Origin: Spirosomataceae bacterium TFI 002
Lineage (GTDB): Bacteria; Bacteroidota; Bacteroidia; Cytophagales; Spirosomataceae
Assembly: GCA_900230115.1 (NCBI GenBank)
Contig: LT907983.1
Location: forward strand, 930,001 to 994,000
Length of the DNA stretch: 64,000 nucleotides
Direction of reading: 5' to 3'
In this document: positions 1 to 7,905 of the stretch, piece by piece
How positions within the stretch are numbered: position 1 is the first letter of the stretch
How the letters are laid out: each line of letters starts with the position of its first letter
The notes under the pieces: model-generated
Seen by the model: only the letters and a program-made list of their open reading frames with translations
Databases searched by the model: none
Told to the model about the DNA's origin: nothing
Made by a program: the position numbers and the translations under genes

Positions 1-138
1 GAACCAACCAACTCCCAACTAATTGTAATAAAGGAAGCTATGAAGAGTAATATGCCTATTCGCATTTTTATATTTGCTTTGGATTATCTTGGACTTGCAT
101 TTAGCCAAAAGGTTTAACCATTTTCTATTTCAAGTGCT

Positions 139-1146
139 TCATTTGCTTACTGTATACCGCACAATGACCTCATTGTCCAGTATCACATTGGTCGACCAAA
201 TGAACTTTGCATCGTTTACGCTATTATCAAAGACATCGATAAAGTTTGTGTAAGCTGGTTTATTATCAACACCTATCGCAGCATTTGTATACTCAGTTGC
301 ACTAGGCCATTTACTGTCATCAAACCCTTCTATGGACCAATCGGAAGGTAATTTCCAATGTAAAGCATAATAAGATGTTCCATCATCTGAATCTTCGGTA
401 TCACAATTCTCAGACAACCTCAAGGTTCCGTTTTCTGAAGCACAAGAAAGGTCTTTTAAAGGAGCTGTATAAAATGTTTGAGCCTTCCAGTTTGAATTGG
501 TGCTTGCAATTATATTGTTCTTGGCGTCTTTAAAAACGGCAACCATTCCCCCATCTCCTGCATGAAACGCTTTCCCTCTATTACTCTCGGAACCTAAACC
601 GCTATTTTCCTCCCAGTCTACAAGCTTCATGGCTATGGTAAACGGTCTCTGTACTTTGAAGCGAACAATATTAGAATTGAACTGAGTAAAAGGCACGTTG
701 TCTTTACCTACAGGAACTCCATTTATGTACATTTCAAAATAATTGTCGGCAAATACAAAAGCGGTAATTACTTCACCATCAGCATCAATTTCGATAATTT
801 CCTTTCCATCTAATGCAGCGATTGCATCTTCGGCCGATTTATGCTCCACATACGTACATGGATTGTATAAGTCCGATGCAAATGGGAAACTATTATTTGT
901 AAAATTGACCTCAGAAGGAACAGTCCAAATACTACCATCCATTGCCGTAGAGGTACCAATAGGTGCTTCTCTACCTCGGTCGCAATCATAAATATTTTGT
1001 GTTATAACAGTAGCAGGGCCTTGAGATACTGCGGCTGTACCGTTATATTTCGTTGTATTATTTTGTGCTACTGTTTTACTGTTATTGCAAGAAACCATTG
1101 TCAAGAATAAAAGTGCAATTACTGCTAGCGTATAGTTTGTTTTCAT
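139..1146 (-). CDS. Lipoprotein of unknown function paired with a YHYH protein
   Basis: 335 residues. The N-terminus is a lipoprotein signal (hydrophobic stretch followed by VSC, Cys at about residue 20), so it should be anchored in an outer or inner membrane. The rest looks all-beta; the segment near residues 270-290 (GFDDSKWPSA) resembles galactose-binding-like jelly-roll domains, but I do not recognise the whole protein. Several cysteines (CDRGREA, NPCTY, LSCASE, ENCDTE) could form disulfides. Its start codon overlaps the stop of the upstream YHYH gene by 4 bp (ATGA), so the two are translationally coupled and probably act together. Function unknown. Confidence 0.75.
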   Translation of the reverse strand: MKTNYTLAVIALLFLTMVSCNNSKTVAQNNTTKYNGTAAVSQGPATVITQNIYDCDRGREAPIGTSTAMDGSIWTVPSEVNFTNNSFPFASDLYNPCTYVEHKSAEDAIAALDGKEIIEIDADGEVITAFVFADNYFEMYINGVPVGKDNVPFTQFNSNIVRFKVQRPFTIAMKLVDWEENSGLGSESNRGKAFHAGDGGMVAVFKDAKNNIIASTNSNWKAQTFYTAPLKDLSCASENGTLRLSENCDTEDSDDGTSYYALHWKLPSDWSIEGFDDSKWPSATEYTNAAIGVDNKPAYTNFIDVFDNSVNDAKFIWSTNVILDNEVIVRYTVSK

Positions 1147-2453
1147 CTTTGATATGTTTCAATTTTTGACGTTCCGTCGGGATTAATAAATTCATAGGTG
1201 TAGTTATTAGAACTGTCCCATTTGTATTTAATGATATTGTTTTGAGAATTTAAGCGATAGGTAAGAGCATACGAATTGCTCCCTAATGTTTTAAAATCAA
1301 TGATTTCTGCTCCTCTCAATGGTCTCAAAGCAGGTCTAAGCTCTCGTGTTCTAGGTTGAGGAGCAACTTGATTTTCGGGTGCCTTTGAATTGGGGTCAAG
1401 CTTCACTTCGCCTCTCATTCCGGCGATTAAATATGGATATTCTTTAATGGTGTGGTATTGATAAGAACCATTGGAGGTCATTTTTCCTAAATATTCATCC
1501 AACTGGTCCTTTGTTTCTCCATAAACAGGAAAACCATCAACTGCATAAGCAACTGGGTTTCCTTCACCAACTTGCTCTTGTAAATGCAATGGAGGTAAAT
1601 GATAATGGTAGTCATCTGCTCGTCCACAATGGCCGCCCCATTTGTCCAATTCTCCAATGGCGTTCGCATCTTCACCCCTATTATTGAGCGGATTAAAAAT
1701 AGGAATTCCGTTGACTGCGACTGCAATAGCACCTTTAAGTAAATTGGTTTTAGTTGAAAGTGGATTTTCAGCAAATTTGGGATGGAGTGGGATTGCCCAA
1801 CTATTTGAACCCGTATAATTTTGATTGATTGGCACTTGTTGTTGCCAATTTGTTATTCCAACCATCATCTCGTGGGCCGGCAATCCATCAGATGAAATGT
1901 AAAGAAAGTTGTCGTCTGCATTAGTTTTTACACCATCAAATTTCCCAAAAAAGGTTTGCATCAGCGAAACATCATTTTGAGGAACATCAACAGCCGTAGT
2001 ATTAACAACATTGGAATTCTTACAAGAAGCAAATAAGATCATTCCAACTCCTATAAACCCATAAGTAAGATGGATTATTCTCTTTCGTTTTTTAATTTGA
2101 ACTAGTGAAAAAGCCAGGAGCAAGCCTCCTAGAAGGATCATCGCGATATTATTATAGGAAACCGAACCAGTTTCATTGGGAAGTTCACTATTCAAAGACT
2201 CAATGATTTCGCTTCTCTCCTTGATAAATTTTTGATCTTCGATTGAAAAATCCGCCACCTGATAGGTGATTACATTATGGTTGATGTCCATAAGCCACAC
2301 TTTATCATTTTCAACTTTAATAAAATCCGCTTTGATAGCATCTGAATTAGATTTTAAGGTCCATTCTTTCAAAACAGTACCGTGCCCTCCTTCGTGAGCT
2401 GATATGTTAAATGAAATGAATATCAGTATAAGGACCAACTTGACCTTTTTCAT
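1143..2453 (-). CDS. YHYH-domain membrane-anchored exported protein
   Basis: I choose the Met at 2453 because it directly precedes a signal peptide (MKKVKLVLILIFISFNISA); the frame is open for 11 more codons upstream to 2486. After a short exported N-domain there are two hydrophobic segments (about residues 101-118 and 127-143), then a large domain carrying GGHCGRADDYHYHLPP near residue 282 and YAVDGFPVYG, the signature of the YHYH family. The family is found in secreted proteins of unknown biochemical role; the His-rich motif suggests metal binding (inference). The segment FASCKNSN just after the second hydrophobic stretch looks like an internal lipobox, hinting at a fusion of a small membrane protein with a YHYH lipoprotein. 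Confidence 0.8.
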   Translation of the reverse strand: MKKVKLVLILIFISFNISAHEGGHGTVLKEWTLKSNSDAIKADFIKVENDKVWLMDINHNVITYQVADFSIEDQKFIKERSEIIESLNSELPNETGSVSYNNIAMILLGGLLLAFSLVQIKKRKRIIHLTYGFIGVGMILFASCKNSNVVNTTAVDVPQNDVSLMQTFFGKFDGVKTNADDNFLYISSDGLPAHEMMVGITNWQQQVPINQNYTGSNSWAIPLHPKFAENPLSTKTNLLKGAIAVAVNGIPIFNPLNNRGEDANAIGELDKWGGHCGRADDYHYHLPPLHLQEQVGEGNPVAYAVDGFPVYGETKDQLDEYLGKMTSNGSYQYHTIKEYPYLIAGMRGEVKLDPNSKAPENQVAPQPRTRELRPALRPLRGAEIIDFKTLGSNSYALTYRLNSQNNIIKYKWDSSNNYTYEFINPDGTSKIETYQR

Positions 2454-2486
2454 TCGCTTGGTTTTATTGCTTGAAGTTAAAGCCAT

Positions 2487-2869
2487 TTGAGAGGCTAAAG
2501 CATTAGACCGCTTTTTCAGAAAAAACTTGCGTTTGAAATGACTTATATTTGAAACATTCTAAAATGTGGCTTAACCTAATTTCTAAATCACCATTTTTTT
2601 TGAAAATATTCCCAAATTGGAATTTCACGAATACAGCAAATCAAGCGAGCACACAACAAGCTTTAAATCAATTATTTAAATCTATTTGAATAGCTAAAAT
2701 TTTAAGCGAAATCAAAGGCGTATAATTAAAAACATGGCTATAGAAACTCCTTCTTAAAACACAAATATCAAACGAATTCTATTGTATCCCTCCCGTTAGC
2801 TATCGGAGTAGATAGCAGGGGACTTGAGCATTGTCGAAGGGCCCTACTTCGCTGCATTCTAGCCTAATT
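2487..2869. other. Intergenic gap with a hairpin-bearing segment
   Basis: No gene is visible. 2789-2830 carries a short palindrome (CTATCGGAGTAGATAG) followed by a GC-richer stretch with CGAAGGGCCC that is out of character with the AT-rich surroundings. It lies just outside the outermost cassette-like unit and may be a dispersed repeat or a decayed recombination site. The promoter of the YHYH operon should lie near 2460-2560, but I cannot define it. Confidence 0.4.
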
Positions 2870-2886
2870 GTTGTAACCAATTGTTT

Positions 2887-3552
2887 TCAGAAACTAAATG
2901 TTCGTTCCTGTCTTTTCATTCTCTTATCCATTATTATTCCAATTCCTATTATTATTAAAGCAACTGAAACAACTCCAATTTTGATGTTATTATCTACATT
3001 ACTTTGAAGAGAAAGACCAACTGCAAATGAAAGTCCAAAACTTACTGCCCAAGTAGTGTAAAAATTATTCGGCACGAAACGTAAATTACTTTTCAAGTAC
3101 TTTATGAATTTAACCAATTTCTGTTTGAACATTTCATTACTAAACGAAGGTATTTTTTCAAGTTCCAAATATTGTATATAACTTTCAATTCCTTCAATCT
3201 GTTCAGGGTTCAAATCCTTCTCTTTTAGTTTCTGCAAGAGCTGTATAAATTTTTTAAACGTTTTAATTTCCGATTTTTCATCAGTTTTAGAAAGCAGTTT
3301 CTTTAGAAAAATTATTGTGGCTTTTAAATCACTCGTTTCTGTAACTGAATTTGAACGAATTAATTCCGTCAATTCGACATCTAAAGCATTTGCTATTCTT
3401 TTAATCGTTTCGCCTGTTGGTTCCGATTCATTATTTTCAATTCTTTGAATAGTTCTTAAGCTAACTCTTGATTCATTTGCTAAATATTCTTGAGACATTC
3501 CACGAGTTGCTCTTAATTCCTTTAAGCTTTTTGCTAAATCTTTTGTTTCCAT
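2887..3552 (-). CDS. XRE-family regulator with C-terminal membrane helices
   Basis: 221 residues. Residues 5-65 form a Cro/C1-type helix-turn-helix (LRATRGMSQEYLANESRVS, then RTIQRIENNESEP), followed by a charged helical linker and two hydrophobic helices (about residues 165-185 and 190-208). It is therefore probably a membrane-tethered DNA-binding protein. It is a single gene inside a unit bounded by a perfect 14-bp inverted repeat (2870-2883 and 3634-3647), which suggests it arrived as a cassette. The target is unknown. Promoter sequences would have to lie in 3553-3633. Confidence 0.8.
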   Translation of the reverse strand: METKDLAKSLKELRATRGMSQEYLANESRVSLRTIQRIENNESEPTGETIKRIANALDVELTELIRSNSVTETSDLKATIIFLKKLLSKTDEKSEIKTFKKFIQLLQKLKEKDLNPEQIEGIESYIQYLELEKIPSFSNEMFKQKLVKFIKYLKSNLRFVPNNFYTTWAVSFGLSFAVGLSLQSNVDNNIKIGVVSVALIIIGIGIIMDKRMKRQERTFSF

Positions 3553-3633
3553 TTTGAATGTTATTTATCGTTTCAGCAAATGTATATCGGAAACATATTT
3601 ACTTGTTACGTCAAGTTAACGTCATCTTTGCGT

Positions 3634-3774
3634 CAATTGGTTACAACGTTTTGCCGCTTTGCGAAGGCGGGGATTTTTAGCACTAAACTTCATTAGATGC
3701 ACAAAGCTTGAATTTAGCATTTCACTGTCATAGAAGCACAAAACCCCCGCTTTTGCAAAACGGCTGTTGTGTGC
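3634..3774 (-). repeat. attC-like joint of 141 bp
   Basis: On the minus strand this runs from GCACACAAC through a long imperfect stem to GTTGTAACCAATTG. Inner arms pair as GTTTTGC with GCAAAAC and GCGGGG with CCCCGC (near 3646-3678 and 3741-3765), with a central segment in which TTTAGCA-type words recur. The length and the AAC...GTT ends match large attC sites of integrons. From memory, closely similar segments occur repeatedly in Bacteroidota genomes; this needs a search. Confidence 0.6.
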
Positions 3775-3783
3775 TGGCTTTTT

Positions 3784-4572
3784 TTATTTTATTCTTAATA
3801 TTTTGGCGTCAAAGTCAGCCGTTAAATAAACTCGGTCAAACTCTGATTGCATTTCATAATTTTCAGATTCGTTTAATTCATAAGATACAGAAGAAAGTGA
3901 GCCAATTAAAAGAACTAACCATATTTCAGTCAATTGTTTTTCGCTTTTTTTATATCGCAAAATTTTAGATTCTTTTTTTACTATTTCTAATTTCAGACGT
4001 TCCCTTGTCAAGTAATCCGCTTGCCAATTTTTCTCTTTATATGAGAATGACACTTGTGAATGTATTGTGGTTTTTATATTTGTTATTTTTTCAGGAAGTT
4101 TAAAGTCTTTTTCCAATCTTGTCCATTGAACATAATCGGCAATTTGTTCAGCTAATTCGCGTTTGTCATTTTGGCTATAATTCCATTCGTCATTTTGTAT
4201 TGAAATAGTTGCGTGAACATTTATGCCTGGATATTTCTGTTCAAATATTTGTTCTGCATTATCCAAGAGCGTTTTTACTCTAAAATATCTTTGAGCGTCT
4301 TTGGTCAAAATTCGAGTGTGTTCAAGTCCAATTAAATTATTACTTAGTTCAATGATGAAATCAGGGTTCGGAGGTTGTGGTTTGTCAACTATTCTAATTT
4401 CAGAGTCAATTTTGTAAGCAAATTTCCCAATTTGGCATACTTCAAGAATTTCTTGTTTGTTGAGCTCAAATTTTTCAAGAAGTGGATATATTATTAGTCC
4501 TAACTCTTCTTTTTCTCTTTTTGAGCTTTCAATCAGTTTTTTTATTTCTTCTATGTCTATTTGTAGGTTCAT
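3784..4572 (-). CDS. Cassette protein of unknown function, possible nuclease fold
   Basis: The Met at 4572 gives a 262-residue protein; the frame is open to 4644, but that extension only translates a hairpin of the joint (MMMM...), so I reject it. The N-terminus is helical and charged. PNPDFIIELSNNLIGLEHTR (about residues 67-86) has the spacing of a PD-(D/E)XK-type core (PD, then EHT), and the C-terminus (WLVLLIGSLSS followed by FDRVYLTADFDAKILRI) resembles closing strands of that fold. This is a weak structural guess. The gene sits alone in a unit bounded by GTTGTGTGC/GCACACAAC. Confidence 0.55.
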   Translation of the reverse strand: MNLQIDIEEIKKLIESSKREKEELGLIIYPLLEKFELNKQEILEVCQIGKFAYKIDSEIRIVDKPQPPNPDFIIELSNNLIGLEHTRILTKDAQRYFRVKTLLDNAEQIFEQKYPGINVHATISIQNDEWNYSQNDKRELAEQIADYVQWTRLEKDFKLPEKITNIKTTIHSQVSFSYKEKNWQADYLTRERLKLEIVKKESKILRYKKSEKQLTEIWLVLLIGSLSSVSYELNESENYEMQSEFDRVYLTADFDAKILRIK

Positions 4573-4584
4573 TTTTTTTAAGCT

Positions 4585-4657
4585 TGCACACAACGGATCT
4601 GTGATATGTCGCGGATGACTCTTGTCATCTGACATCATCATCACTTGTTATCGGTCG
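4585..4657 (-). repeat. attC-like hairpin joint
   Basis: Between two cassette-like units. GATGAC-TCTT-GTCATC (4614-4629) forms a perfect inner stem, extended by TGATATGTC against GACATCATCA. The outer ends on the minus strand are GACCGATAAC and GTTGTGTGC. About 71 bp, within the normal length range of attC sites. Confidence 0.55.
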
Positions 4658-5403
4658 TATTCTATTCTTCGGTCTTCAAATTTACTTGGTGAATACCTTA
4701 TTTTTTCTCCCAATTCATCCAAGAATTTGATTCCTTGTTTCCTTAATTCGTTTCTTTCTTCTATTGTCAAATGAGTTGTAAACCAATAGTTCGCTACAGT
4801 TCCACACATTACTTGGAATATGTATTTTCCTGTATTGTCTATTAAGCGATATTCCCAATCTTTTGAAATTAATAGATTATTCTGTCTGTCTGGAATTTCA
4901 GTTCCTATTATTCCTTCGCCAGTTTCTATATCAATAATTCCTTTTTCCCTATAAGTCTTTACATCTCTCCATGTATGAGGAACTAGGTTACTTGGATAAT
5001 CCAATATTCTTAAAAATTCGTTTGGATTTACTTCACCAATGTAAATAAGGAAATTGCCATCTTGATACGAGAATGGATTTCCAATATGATATAGCCTTAA
5101 GTATTTGTCAATGATTTTGGCGATTTTATTTAGTGGTTTGGATTTTAATGTGAATTCGTAATGGCTATGCTTTTGAAGTAAATCATAATATGTTTGTCTC
5201 GCATTTAATCTGGCAATTTTCTTGCTAATTGGATAGTGTTTTTCTCCAATTCTTCCAACCAATTGACTCGGATAATTTTCAGATAATACTTGTACAACTT
5301 CTTCCAATTCGCTTCTGTAATGTTCATTACGATATTCTTGTGATTCTTTGATTTCAGATATCACCGATTTAAAAACATCACTATTTACTTCTAAGTTTTT
5401 CAT
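4648..5403 (-). CDS. Cassette protein of unknown function (251 aa)
   Basis: 251 residues without signal peptide or membrane segment. It is basic and aromatic-rich, with helices in the first third and a middle section around PHTWRDVKTYREKGIIDIETGEG. I do not recognise a family. The stop codon lies inside the right half of the unit's boundary repeat (GTTATCGGTC at 4647-4656), and the start is only 9 bp from the left half (5412-5421), so the unit is almost entirely coding. That tight packing is typical of gene cassettes. Confidence 0.55.
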   Translation of the reverse strand: MKNLEVNSDVFKSVISEIKESQEYRNEHYRSELEEVVQVLSENYPSQLVGRIGEKHYPISKKIARLNARQTYYDLLQKHSHYEFTLKSKPLNKIAKIIDKYLRLYHIGNPFSYQDGNFLIYIGEVNPNEFLRILDYPSNLVPHTWRDVKTYREKGIIDIETGEGIIGTEIPDRQNNLLISKDWEYRLIDNTGKYIFQVMCGTVANYWFTTHLTIEERNELRKQGIKFLDELGEKIRYSPSKFEDRRIEYDR

Positions 5404-5418
5404 TTTTTTATGACCGAT

Positions 5419-5463
5419 AACGGTAAGTATAAGATTTCGTTTTAATGGATTTTATACATTGTT
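5419..5463 (-). repeat. attC-like joint next to the recombinase unit
   Basis: On the minus strand: AAC, then GTATAA, a spacer, TTATAC, then GTT. The 6-bp GTATAA/TTATAC stem is perfect. This joint separates the 251-residue cassette from the tyrosine-recombinase/transposase unit. Confidence 0.45.
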
Positions 5464-5601
5464 GAACAAAGCTCCCTACGGTCACAGCTTTTTAAAAAGG
5501 TGTAAATTAGTAGGGAGCGATATTGCTCAATAACGTTTCAATTAAAACTATGAAAAAAAAGTTTTAAACCCACAGGTGTTGTAAAATTTGATGAAGCTAT
5601 T

Positions 5602-6429
5602 TTGCGAATGGATCATCACATGCAAATCGCCAATTCAGCTTTTGCTACCCGTTGTAACTACCTTAGAGGGCTAAAGAGCCTCATTCTCCACTATGAAAAG
5701 CTTCCTGAAGAATGCACTGCTGATGAGGTAAAAGCTTATTTAGTGCATGAGCGGGAGACGTGTAACTTGAGCAGTTCTACGATCAATTTACGCGTCTGTA
5801 GCCTAAAGTATTACTATCGCCATGTGGCTGGCAGGTTAGATTTAGTGGTTAAAATTCCTAACCCAAGAATTCAGAAATACGATACCGAAGTGCTTACAAG
5901 TGAAGAGCTCAAAAAGCTATTTCAGTGCTGTAGAGACATGCGTCAAAAGTTGATATTGACAGCACTTTTTGACACTGGCATACGAGTACGGGAGTTATTG
6001 CGTGTGAGGCTTTCGGACTTTGATAAGCAACACCAGAGCATCACGATTCGCAATAGCAAAGGGAAGCGGACACGTTTAGTCTATTATGGTAGTCGCTTGC
6101 GGATCGTTTTAAAGCAGTACTGCAAGTATTTGGGCTATCTGCCGAAGGGAGTTCTGATAGAGAGTTACAAAGATCCAAGTAAGTCATTAACGCTACGAGG
6201 GGTTCAGTTCATTGTGAAGCAAACTGTGAAACGAAGTGGCTTAAAGAAACGCATCCACCCACATACTTTTCGTCATAGTTTTGCGGTGCACTATCTTAAT
6301 TGTGGTGGGAGTATATTCTCACTTCAGCGATTGCTAGGTCATCAAAACATCACGACGACCTTGCATTATTTGAAGTACGCTTCACTTCCAGAGGGCAAGC
6401 AAATCTCGGTGCTGGATGAGATGCCATAG
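5602..6429 (+). CDS. Tyrosine recombinase of the IS91-type element (start disrupted)
   Basis: Phage-integrase family, 275 residues from a TTG at 5602. N-terminal SAM-like DNA-binding domain to about residue 95, then the catalytic domain with Arg in DTGIRVRELL, HPHTFRHSF (HxxR) and LGHQNITTTLHYLKY (His and nucleophile Tyr). Coding sense continues upstream in the same frame (KPTGVVKFDEAILRMDHH) to 5554. The natural ATG at 5550 is one frame off because of an eight-adenine run (5553-5560); with seven adenines the protein would begin MKKSFKPTG. Either the start is frameshifted, or slippage on the A-run controls expression. It lacks the extra helix typical of integron integrases. Its end overlaps the transposase gene by 14 bp. 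Confidence 0.75.
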   Translation: MRMDHHMQIANSAFATRCNYLRGLKSLILHYEKLPEECTADEVKAYLVHERETCNLSSSTINLRVCSLKYYYRHVAGRLDLVVKIPNPRIQKYDTEVLTSEELKKLFQCCRDMRQKLILTALFDTGIRVRELLRVRLSDFDKQHQSITIRNSKGKRTRLVYYGSRLRIVLKQYCKYLGYLPKGVLIESYKDPSKSLTLRGVQFIVKQTVKRSGLKKRIHPHTFRHSFAVHYLNCGGSIFSLQRLLGHQNITTTLHYLKYASLPEGKQISVLDEMP

Positions 6430-7618
6430 CCGTGAGCTGGCAGATGTGATCACCAAGTTTGGAGCTGAGTCAGAGGTATCAAGTCACCAACGACGCACCT
6501 TAGAGGCAATTAGGCGATGTCGCACGGCAGAGCTGGGCGGTCATATAGATTCTTGTGATAGCTGTGGGCATTTACGGATCAGTTACAACTCCTGCCGCAA
6601 TAGACATTGTCCTAAATGTCAAGGGCTCAACAAAGAAGCTTGGATTATCCAGCAGGAAGATCAGTTGCTTCCTGTAGCACATTTCCATGTGGTCTTTACG
6701 CTACCTCACGAGCTCAATAGCTTTTTTATGTACGAGCCAGCCAAAATGTATGACCTTTTGTTCAAAGCTGCTTGGCATACGCTCAAAACGCTGAGCTTAG
6801 ATCCTAAATGGCTGGGAGCAAAGCCTGCGGCTACCATGCTTTTGCATACATGGGGGCAAAACTTGAGTATGCATCCTCATGTACACTGTATTGTACCCAA
6901 TGGAGGCTTGACAAGCAAAGGCAACTGGCAATTCCCCAAGCGAGGGAAGGCAAACTTCCTGTACCCAGTCAAAGCGATGCAAAAGCTCTACAAAGGCTAC
7001 TTTATGCAAAAGTTAAAAGAGTTATTGCGAGATCCAGATTGGAAATACCCACCAGGCTTCCCGGAGAATAAAGCCTTTACAGAATGGAAAAATGAGTTGT
7101 ATAAAAAGGATTGGGTGGTGTATACAAAGAAGCCATTTGCAGGCGTAAAAAGTGTGGTGGAGTACCTTGGACGCTACTCTCATCGAGTCGCAATTACCAA
7201 CCAGCGGATCAGGTCAGTTACAGATACTCACGTGAGTTTTAGCTACAAAGACTATCGTACAAATGGCCATTCAAAGCTGCTTACACTGGAAGGTAAGGAG
7301 TTTTTGCGGCGATTTAGTCAGCATATTCTGCCTTGCGGCTTTCGCAAAGTTCGTCACTTTGGTTTTATCGCTAATGCCAGCAAAGCCAAAAGCATCAAAA
7401 CTGCACGCCAAGCACTACACGTAAAGCAAAAAGAGCTACTTGACAAAGCTGAGCGAAGATCGTTAGCCAAACAACGGCTCTTTAAAAAGGAAGCTGATAA
7501 ATGCCCTTGTTGTAAGACAGGAGTGATGAGAACGATGGAGATATTATCACCAGCAAGAGCTCCGCCATCTACATTATTGTCAAGAAAAAGGGTGAAAGAG
7601 CTGCTGTCAAATTATTGA
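6416..7618 (+). CDS. IS91-family HUH transposase
   Basis: 400 residues. The N-terminal zinc-binding domain has CDSCG followed by CRNRHCPKCQ. The relaxase-like core has the HUH motif in MHPHVHCIVPNGG (about residue 160), and the nucleophilic Tyr region is VEYLGRYSHRVAITNQRI (about residue 250). It would nick and rolling-circle replicate the element. The gene overlaps the preceding recombinase by 14 bp, so the two are probably translated together. It appears full length with no frameshift. GC content and codon use look higher than in the neighbouring AT-rich cassettes, consistent with recent arrival. Confidence 0.9.
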   Translation: MRCHSRELADVITKFGAESEVSSHQRRTLEAIRRCRTAELGGHIDSCDSCGHLRISYNSCRNRHCPKCQGLNKEAWIIQQEDQLLPVAHFHVVFTLPHELNSFFMYEPAKMYDLLFKAAWHTLKTLSLDPKWLGAKPAATMLLHTWGQNLSMHPHVHCIVPNGGLTSKGNWQFPKRGKANFLYPVKAMQKLYKGYFMQKLKELLRDPDWKYPPGFPENKAFTEWKNELYKKDWVVYTKKPFAGVKSVVEYLGRYSHRVAITNQRIRSVTDTHVSFSYKDYRTNGHSKLLTLEGKEFLRRFSQHILPCGFRKVRHFGFIANASKAKSIKTARQALHVKQKELLDKAERRSLAKQRLFKKEADKCPCCKTGVMRTMEILSPARAPPSTLLSRKRVKELLSNY

Positions 7619-7843
7619 TGGCTAGCAACTGCTATGGATTGAGAACAAAAAGCAGCGAAATCTTATAAAAACCTGACCCTAAACTCTTCGAAAAATACAG
7701 AAAAAAGGGTTAGGCGATCCTCAAAAAACAAAAAGCGGAATCACTTCCGCTAGAAATCAATACTCATCGAAAATTGAAACCCCATATTTCGGCAAGCTCA
7801 ATACAAGTGAGTCAAGGCTCACAGGGACACCGCTTCGTTCAAC

Positions 7844-7889
7844 ACAGGCCGATCGCTGGCCTAATCGGCACAGCTATTCAGCCTTTAAT
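7844..7889 (-). repeat. attC-like joint
   Basis: The 46-bp spacer between the transposase unit and the hydrolase unit. It contains GCCGAT (7849-7854) and ATCGGC (7865-7870), a perfect 6-bp stem, and is flanked on the minus strand by ...TAAC and GTTGAAC.... No coding capacity. Confidence 0.45.
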
Positions 7890-7905
7890 GTTATGCACAT
7901 GTTTA

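Larger units (their letters stand above)
5461..7843 (+). mobile_element. IS91-type element with accessory tyrosine recombinase
   Basis: The unit holds a tyrosine recombinase followed by an HUH transposase of the IS91/IS801 group; some IS91-family elements are known to carry such an upstream recombinase gene. The ends proposed here are GTTGAACAAAGC (5461-5472) and its near-complement GCTTCGTTCAAC (7832-7843). Just inside the left end, GCTCCCTAC (5471-5479) pairs with GTAGGGAGC (5510-5518). A compact hairpin AGCGGAA-TTCCGCT (7734-7751) lies near the right end. No target-site duplication is seen, as expected for rolling-circle elements. The exact ends are inferred. Confidence 0.6.

Noticed and set aside
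41-115. A short plus-strand frame at the left window edge
   Set aside because: About two dozen codons without recognisable features; not distinguishable from chance.
4573-4644. N-terminal extension MMMMSDDKSHPRH of the 262-residue cassette protein
   Set aside because: It is the translation of a perfect hairpin in the joint; the start at 4572 is more natural.
5602-6429. Tyrosine recombinase as the integron integrase IntI of the array
   Set aside because: It lacks the additional helix region and length of IntI, and is fused in an operon with an IS91-type transposase, as in known IS91 relatives.
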